Source: Isoetes engelmannii (Eukaryota; Streptophyta; Lycopodiopsida; Isoetales; Isoetaceae). Taken from it: DNA of 23,668 nt. The stretch spans positions 1 to 23,668 of the forward strand of contig JAANSK020246720.1 of assembly GCA_011763485.2 (NCBI GenBank), read 5' to 3'. Numbering within the stretch: position 1 is the stretch's first letter; the number at the start of each line of letters is the position of its first letter. Shown one piece after another: positions 18,086-23,668 of this stretch. The translations under genes and the position numbers were made by a program. Under the pieces are notes generated by a model. It made no database searches. It saw only the letters and a list, made by a program, of their open reading frames with translations, and was not told the origin of the DNA.

Positions 18086-19204
18086 TCTAACCCTTGTAAC
18101 ATAACATTTCAAAGCCTACACCTGCCCAAGACTCCTGTTGCAAAGGAGATCAGGCTTGGAGCTGCCTGTAGTGTGCCAGGGGAGAGTGTTGAGCTGGAAG
18201 AGGAAGAAGGTGAGGGAAGGACCTATGTGAGAAGGGGTGGTGGCAGCAAACGTGGGCGAGGAAGGGGCGGTGCTGGAGAAGAGGCCGTGGATGCTCCGAA
18301 CATGCTAGATGTTTCTGTTACTGTAGTATTTGGCGGAGCAAATGTTCCAGTCTCGCTTTTCGAAAGAATGACTGATTTCTTGAAGCAAAAATGCCAGGCT
18401 GGAGTAGTGGCGTTAGAGAGAGGTCCCTCTTTGGACCATCTCGACGTGCAGGCAGTCATGAGATTGGCTGCAAAAACGCCAGCCAGTGCGAACGTTAGGC
18501 TTAAAAACTTTCTGGGGTGGAATAACAAGAGGCCAGCAGGGGCCATGACTCTATGCAAAGCTTTGAATGGCAGTAGGCTACACTGTTTCAAAGGGATTGT
18601 AGGCTATTGTTTGAAAGATTTGGGAAAACTGCATTTCAAAGTCCATCTCCATAACGTCACACCTGAACAGATCAACACTGGAAAGGAAATGTATGCCCTC
18701 GATGGGGCCGGGGATATCAAGTATATCATCACCCTCCATAACGGTAACATAATGCCTCGTGCCTTTCACTACCTATCCTATCACTCTAACCGCTTTAGAA
18801 CAACTTCCTTTGTTCACACCATACGTGCTATGCTGCAAACAGCCAAATTTAGACTTGCTAGCTCTTGGGTGCTGCCAAGTAATTCCTCCTATGCTTCCTT
18901 GGAACGAGTCCAAGCGGCCTGGCGCATTATGCTAGCACCCCATCACTGCCTCTACAAGGATATTCGAATGGCCTTATTTGGCTCACAGTCACGCATCATT
19001 CCTCTTGAACACATAGGAAAAAGGCGGAAGCGGATTTGAGATGAAGCAGACGCTTTTGAGGATGACCAAGAGGACATTGGGCCTGGTAGTAGTGCTGACG
19101 AATTCGTACATGCAAGAAGTGGTGTGGAGCCTTCGCCTCCATGGATTCCAGATGCATCCTACATGCCGCTGGATTTCCATGACTATGAATTTGATGCAGT
19201 GTGA
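18086..19204 (+). pseudogene. HUH/Rep-like endonuclease domain protein, broken by one in-frame TGA
   Basis: The frame is open from 18086, stops at TGA 19037-19039, and continues 54 codons in the same frame to TGA 19202-19204. The first ATG is 18302; the N-terminus is unsettled and may lie in an upstream exon. Layout: acidic then RGG-rich leader (KRGRGRGG), strand LDVSVTVVFGG (motif 1 position), helix, ALERGPSLDHLDVQAVMRL (motif 2 position, core at 18437-18445), then GIVGYCLKDLGKLHF (motif 3 Tyr at 18605, YxxKD form), then WRIMLAPH and a basic KRRKRI run. After the stop comes an acidic tail (DEADAFEDDQED). Spacing and motifs fit rolling-circle HUH nucleases (CRESS Rep, or Replitron-type transposons as I remember them), but HUH is HLD here: the second His is Asp. 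CGA to TGA would explain the stop. No helicase domain is visible. Family assignment is by motif reading only. Confidence 0.55.
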
Positions 19205-19318
19205 CTTGGTATTTTGGTGTCCTCTATTCTTATTTGCTGCAGCATAGCTTGCGCTGTCTTCTCTTGTGTTGTAGTGGTCATGTGGCTTTGCTGACCCCTT
19301 CCTTATGTGCTTGCAGGT

Positions 19319-19681
19319 GAGAATAAATTGCGTATGTTGGGTGTTGGCAATAGGGAATTAATTGTGATTAGTGATAGCACGGCCGACGCTGAATTAGAAA
19401 TAGGAAGTGTTGTTGAATTAGGGAACAGAGAAGAGAATGAAAACATTGTGGATATAATTGTAGATGCTGAAAATTCCATGCAAGATGTGTGTGCTGTTGT
19501 CGAGCAACTTTGCATAGCTCTTGCGAAGACACTGAAGTTTAGTGCTCACACGGCTGCTATTTGGCGTCAGATTCTTCTGTTCGCTGTGCTACTGAGGATC
19601 ACTGTTGAATTCGTTGCTCTTATATTGTTAATAATGAGGACATGTGCTGTGTTTCGTCTCATATTGTTGTCTGGATTGTGA
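19319..19681 (+). other. Exon-like open frame downstream of the Rep-like gene
   Basis: Not recognised. A possible acceptor (TGTGCTTGCAG, ending 19317) is followed by an open frame of about 120 codons to TGA 19679-19681. It reads ENKLRMLGVGNRELIVISDS, an acidic middle (ENENIVDIIVDAE), a Cys/Ala helix, and a hydrophobic end (RITVEFVALILLIMRTCAVF) that could be a membrane segment or chance. It may be a downstream exon or a second ORF of the Rep-like element. Confidence 0.25.
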
Positions 19682-19780
19682 CCGCTGTTGTGTTCCGTTG
19701 TTTTTGAGACACAGACTGAATGCATATATATCCGACCATACAAACAAGTAATTTTCTGAATGTTTTTTCGTTTCTTCATG

Positions 19781-19868
19781 GGGCCGTGCCAAGATTATTT
19801 AATTAATGGAGCGCTGCTAGCCATTGATGAGGAATCACATCCATGATATTCCATGGATGCACGGCCCA
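19781..19868. repeat. Nested inverted repeats (GGGCCGTGC / GCACGGCCC and CATCCATG / CATGGATG)
   Basis: GGGCCGTGC near 19781 and GCACGGCCC near 19860 are perfect complements about 70 bases apart. Just inside the right arm, CATCCATG-ATATTC-CATGGATG is a second hairpin. They lie about 580 bases after the Rep-like frame ends and could mark an element terminus, but no matching 5' end was found. Confidence 0.5.
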
Positions 19869-20162
19869 CAATCTCCCACACAACATATCGCCATATAGAC
19901 ATGAGAATATAGATCACGTCGCAAACATTTTAAAGAAGCGACTTTCAGGAGAAGACTGGCAAATGTCATACATTAGCCATAGGGAGTTTCTCATGTTCCT
20001 TAGCTAGTTTTGCCAAAATCACCCCGTGGCAACAAGATCCAAACACTTGTCATGAATATCTGGAAATGAATAAGAGGATCTTCAGAAGACAAATACTAAA
20101 CAAAATGACAACTTTCTCGCAGAAGACAACCTGAAAGATTGCCGACGATCACTGTAGCGTAC

Positions 20163-20401
20163 GATATCCATCATTGGCCAGTATTCATTAGCTCGTGCAT
20201 TTATAATCTCAGACGACCATACAACCTCCACCTTATCAAGCCTCATACCCAATTGTTTACCCAAGCCTCGTGCCCAATTGTTCTAGCTTTTTCCATCTCA
20301 CTTTTCATCATGCTTGAATCCTGAAATCCAGTCTGCCATCCAAAATTTTAATGTACATCCTGAGTTAGCCAGTTGATTCACAACAAATGCCTCAAAATGC
20401 C
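20163..20401 (-). pseudogene. Tyrosyl-tRNA synthetase exon fragment (class I, cytosolic type)
   Basis: On -, after a possible acceptor (TATGTAG), one frame reads VVNQLANSGCTLKFWMADWI, then, after two stops, LGMRLDKVEVVWSSEIINAR followed by ANEYWPMMDI, ending at a possible GTACGC donor (20161-20162). Plant and animal cytosolic TyrRS have NVNKLTSAGC-KIWIADWFA and then DKVEFLW-SEEIN-YWPLVMDIAR at the same spacing, in the Rossmann-fold catalytic domain. The stops (TGA after KHDEK, TAG shortly after) and one missing residue in the YWPLVMDIA equivalent show that it is dead. Neighbouring TyrRS exons (with the HIAQ signature or the MSK-like loop) were not found. Intron-like borders again suggest a genomic copy. 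It is unrelated to the PheRS gene in this window, which belongs to class II. Confidence 0.82.
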
Positions 20402-20699
20402 CTACATATACACATTGCACTAATGATCAGTATGTTTATAAAATGGTAGGAAGATATCACAGAATCCAATGCGGGCTTACAAATCTAATAATGAGACAAT
20501 CTAATGAGGTGATAAAATGGAAGGATAACAATGTAAGAAGTCACCTACTCCATGGCATACCAAAAAAAAGCATTACAAGATGGAAATTCTCATAACATCA
20601 TTGAGGATCCTAATAACATTTATCTTTTTGCTGAGATTGAGTTCTGTTTCTTTCAACAGATAGATGTGCTTTTGCAAATAAATATTGTCCTGAAATCTT

Positions 20700-20892
20700 T
20701 GCTTGGACACTAGACTCAGCAATGTGAGGTCTCGAGTTCGAGGCCGCCCAGAGTCGCACTTTGAACTGTGGGCTTCAAAACCCACAGACGAAATGTAAAT
20801 ATGAAATGTAAATATGTGTGGTGTGTCGTCCCATGTCCAGTTGGATGCTGCCTAGTGGCGGGACGTTAAAAATGTTTCTTTCTTTCTTTCTT
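20700..20892 (+). mobile_element. tRNA-derived SINE, probably 5'-truncated
   Basis: GGTCTCGAGTTCGAGGC (about 20730-20746) fits the Pol III B box (GGTTCRANNCC). The preceding TTGGACACTAGACTC resembles the anticodon arm of a tRNA. No good A box is found at the expected distance, so the 5' end is probably missing or decayed. The body contains a CGTCCC/GGGACG inverted pair and ends GGCGGGACGTTAAAAATG followed by TTTCTTTCTTTCTTTC (ending about 20892), a SINE-like tail. It differs from the GGTCTC family at 6330, 7012 and 15780. Confidence 0.65.
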
Positions 20893-20978
20893 ATCAAATT
20901 AGTAAGACTTTGTCATAATAAAAGCATTGCATCTGATAATTGCCAAAATTCCAGAATTGCACATGCTTTCAGTATAAA

Positions 20979-21020
20979 GGGAGAAAATAGCATTGGTCAA
21001 GGGAGAAAATAGCATTGGTC
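20979..21020 (+). repeat. Tandem duplication, 20-base unit, period 22
   Basis: GGGAGAAAATAGCATTGGTC occurs at 20979-20998 and 21001-21020 without differences, separated by AA. Confidence 0.92.
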
Positions 21021-21168
21021 TACCTTGATGGAAGGACCTTTTGCATCCTGCCTCAGCGCCCTGTTATTCCCTCTTATCAATTTGTAATTTTAATAGTATA
21101 TGGGATGATACCATACAACCTTACAATAAACAGTTATTCTAAAATCTACTATGGGTATTTATGATTAC

Positions 21169-21252
21169 TTTGACTCTTTCACCATCTTCTGTGAATGGTC
21201 TTCTTCCAACTTCTTCTGGAAAAACCTTTTGCACAAGCCATTTGCTGGCCAT
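21169..21252 (-). other. Possible first exon of an unrecognised gene
   Basis: On -, ATG at 21252 opens MASKWLVQKVFPEEVGRRP followed by FTEDGERVK, and a possible donor GTAATC follows at 21168. The composition is protein-like and ATG is well placed, but I cannot name the family. About 110 bases further on, a possible 24-base exon (acceptor GAGGCAG, DAKGPSIK, donor GTAGAC) keeps the phase. It may be a real gene start, a pseudogene piece or chance. Confidence 0.25.
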
Positions 21253-21259
21253 TGCACCC

Positions 21260-22380
21260 GTCTATAACTCACAACCTTTTACAAATATCGGCCAATATCT
21301 ATAGAATCCAAAATATGGAAGAAAATGACCCTCAGGTTTTGACACCAATACCCCAAGCCTAGTTGTCCATATACACAATACACACAGATTGCTCTCGTAA
21401 TAACTCAAAGAATTTATTCCATCACAACACCTCCAAAAAGGAAAGGAAACCTAAAACAACTAAAACAAGACATTCAGAAGTTTTTTATTACCGAGCTTCA
21501 GACTTCTATACTGGATTGGATGATCAAATTGGACAAATGGATGCGCTTCATTATCTAACCTTAGTAATGGAACATATATTCATGGATTCTACATGCATAT
21601 GATGCATATGATGTGTCAAGATCATCATTTTATTTTCCTTACAGGTGCCTCTGGAGAACTTCTTCTGGCGGTAATGTGATTCCATGTGAAACCCTCCCTT
21701 TACAGAAGTTTTGAAAGATATGAGAGATGCCAAAGGCTACAAATATGCTCTTCTTTCTCTGGTATTCCTCATCATGTTCAAAGCCAGTCATGATCTTTTT
21801 CTTTAAGCAAGCCTATCTCTGCATATTCACTGATGATAAAGTCAAAAGCACTTCCATGTGCTCATGAGATGGATGATATTTGTGAACTGTCTTATAGGAA
21901 AGCCAAGTTCAGTTAGCCTATCTTCAATTAGCACTTGTATTTAGTGCATGGTAGATAAGGAGGCATTTGGTTTTGTACAAGCAACCTATGTTCAAGAAGA
22001 AGTTGGTCATCAGATTCTATTCAATGAGAAATAAATAATCTCAGGTCAGAAAATTGCACAAACATGACATGTTATCTTCTACAGCTCAAAGCCTTGAAAG
22101 AAGAGCAGGTGGTAAGTCTTTTTGCATCCTCCACGGGATCAACCTCTACTCAAAATTCCGAAGCACTTAGATTACCATATAGAAACTGCATTTGGACTGC
22201 AATAGGAACTGGGAGGTAGGAACAAACTGAGGTGCCGAATACTGGATGTTAGGCTTTTGATATAAGGCTTTTTGTCTTCTAGGAGTGCTAGTTAGCCGTT
22301 GTAAGACTATAAACCGTCTTAATTCTATATTAAATGATATCAACTCTGGTCTAAACTGTACTAAAAGTATGACTTTTACT
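21260..22380. other. Intergenic, no gene recognised
   Basis: No frame gives a recognisable protein. A short ATGCATATG doubling at about 21592-21611 is trivial. On - near 21730-21800 a short HDEEYQRKKSIFV reading appears without support around it. Confidence 0.4.
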
Positions 22381-22386
22381 TACAGG

Positions 22387-22610
22387 GTCCTCTGTATAGG
22401 GAGCCAAGAATGGCAATTTGCTGGTACAAGGGCCCATTCATCTTGAGATTTTGGACACAAACGCTGGAAATAATAAATCAAACACTCACCTTGAAGCGTC
22501 TTTGCTCCATAAAACCTAAATCGTTGCAAAGGTCCCCAAAGCAGATAACGTCACAGAACAAAACACAAGGGCGTCTAGACACATGCAAAGCTTTTTTCCA
22601 TGGCAATATC
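22387..22610 (-). other. Two exon-like segments of an unrecognised - strand gene
   Basis: On -, a segment ending at 22490 reads VSRRPCVLFCDVICFGDLCN followed by DLGFMEQRRFK, with a strong donor GTGAGT directly after. It opens at about 22600 after a stop. About 65 bases further on, a segment reading QIAILGSLYRGP lies between a CAG and a perfect GTAAGT donor (about 22387). DVICFGDLCNDL faintly recalls the first strand of pfkB sugar kinases, too weakly to claim. Another frame is also open for about 50 codons here, so frame choice is unsure. Confidence 0.25.
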
Positions 22611-22685
22611 TAAAGGGTCACACTGATATTAGAAAGAAATGTGCAAAACGAAAAACTTCTCCTCTGTGAATCAAAATTTGCCTCC

Positions 22686-22928
22686 TCAATCTGCTGAAGC
22701 TGGATTTAACCCGTTTCTAAAAGGGAAATGTGCCATGGCGTCGGCTATGACAGCTTTACAAAGCATGATGAGCAGCAGAGGCAGCTCTTCTGCGAAATGG
22801 GTCATCAGGAAAAAATGGCTATGGCGGGATTTGGTGAAGAACAATTGGGTATGGCAGAGCTTGGGAAGATGGGAGGGGAAAAAACAGTTACGGAGAAGCC
22901 CTGAGAAGAAGAATCCAGAAGAAGCCAT
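22686..22928 (-). other. Open frame with transit-peptide-like start, unassigned
   Basis: On -, ATG at 22928 opens an 80-codon frame starting MASSGFFFSGLLRNCFFPSH: Ser/Phe/Arg-rich, no acidic residue for over 40 positions, the composition of an organelle transit peptide. The segment is strongly purine-rich on + and therefore pyrimidine-rich on -, which alone can give such composition. It could be the first exon of the segments at 22387-22610; no junction was fixed. Confidence 0.2.
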
Positions 22929-22949
22929 AGCCGGAGCTTGAGAAGAAGG

Positions 22950-23668
22950 AAAAGACATAACTAGAGCTGAAAAATGGTTATTGCTAAGAGGAAGAAGAAT
23001 CAGAGGAAGTGAGGAAGGAAAGAACTTGAGGAAGAGAGGCAAAGGTTAGGAGGAAACGCAGGCGTCGCGTTGCTTCTTATTTTTCTATGCCCGTTCATTA
23101 CTTTAGATCAAGATCCAATGGTGTCAAATATGGCCAGGTCATTTTTTAGACACTTGGATAGGCTAGGTTTTCGAATAAGTTAAGACTCAAGGTTGGGCTG
23201 TTGCGCTAAAAAACAACTCTTGTTTAACATATATTAAGGTGTTCTCTTGTATAATCAAGACACATGGTGCATGTTAGAAGACCTTTCTGATTCCATGCTG
23301 ACTAAAAGAAGGAAACCTGACGTTTTGATGTTAATGGATCAAATGGTACAGAAAGAATAATTTTTTTTTTTACTTGTTTTTAGATATGCAATCACGAAGA
23401 AAATTCTTTTGCGATTAATATTGTGTAGCTGCAACCACATCAAGGTGTGATATCGAGGTGTGGTATACAGGAATGGTGACATTCAGATGTGAAAGCACTG
23501 ACATCGTCTATTAGGTAGTGTTGGCACATCGGAATGTTACATGAAAACTTGTTACTTGCATATTGGGTTTGAATATGTAGCAAAACAACAGGGGGTTCCA
23601 GGGGGATTTAATATCGATCTATAAATGACCATGGTCAAAACCATAGACCATATTCCTAAAACAATTAA
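22950..23668. other. Trailing intergenic sequence, no gene seen
   Basis: Purine-rich at first, then AT-rich. GACCATGGTC (23627-23636) is a perfect palindrome, followed by TGGTC-AAAACCATA-GACCA. Nothing else can be supported. Confidence 0.4.

Noticed and set aside
18173-18175. GTG as start codon of the Rep-like frame
   Set aside because: Plant genes rarely start with GTG, and the frame is open upstream to 18086; the first ATG is at 18302 and the true start may be in another exon.
18173-18302. RGG-rich leader suggesting an Argonaute
   Set aside because: The Gly/Arg-rich start recalls plant AGO1, but no PAZ, MID or PIWI motif follows; the downstream motifs fit HUH/Rep order instead.
20700-20760. 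tRNA gene
   Set aside because: A B box and an anticodon-arm-like piece exist, but no acceptor stem or A box; it is the head of a SINE.
22639-22941. 100-codon + frame rich in Lys, Glu and Trp
   Set aside because: It runs through a purine-rich tract that produces such frames; no motif or family is seen.

Overview
This is nuclear DNA from a land plant. The evidence is AT-rich sequence, one long intron-rich gene with GT-AG introns, a telo-box ahead of a translation gene, Ty1-copia and LINE remnants, and a fragment of BRUTUS, a hemerythrin-type E3 ligase with this architecture in plants. The exact lineage cannot be read from the window. The Rep-like gene family near 18-19 kb is one I associate from memory more with algae, mosses and ferns than with flowering plants; that is a hint only.

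One intact gene was found. It encodes the cytosolic phenylalanyl-tRNA synthetase beta subunit on the + strand, 5552-14373. I could splice it by eye into 20 exons and 602 codons with no break. Two introns are inflated by repeats: intron 5 (2.1 kb, two separate segmental duplications and a SINE-like tail) and intron 9 (3.0 kb, a decayed unrecognised coding segment on + and an antisense Ty1-copia RT/RNase H remnant).

Left flank (1-5.4 kb): an AACCA-rich asymmetric tract (470-1200), two dispersed copies of a GC-rich plus GATAAC-palindrome repeat (about 1220-1600 and 3756-4060, the second with a 40-base hairpin), a TTAAGTTAA-rich stretch, and a dead BRUTUS-like hemerythrin fragment on the - strand (about 4660-5165) followed by an A-tract.

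Right flank (14.4-23.7 kb): a VPS45 (Sec1/Munc18) pseudogene on - that retains introns and is split inside one exon by a 5'-truncated LINE; a decayed HUH/Rep-like gene on + whose second metal-binding His position is Asp and whose frame is broken by one TGA; a tyrosyl-tRNA synthetase exon fragment on - with stops; a tRNA-derived SINE; and unassigned exon-like segments on -.

The broad picture is one housekeeping gene inside a graveyard of host-gene fragments and transposons. The three recognisable host-gene fragments all lie on the - strand and at least two keep intron boundaries, so they look like DNA-level copies rather than mRNA retrocopies. No promoter, CRISPR, tRNA or rRNA gene beyond what is listed could be supported.
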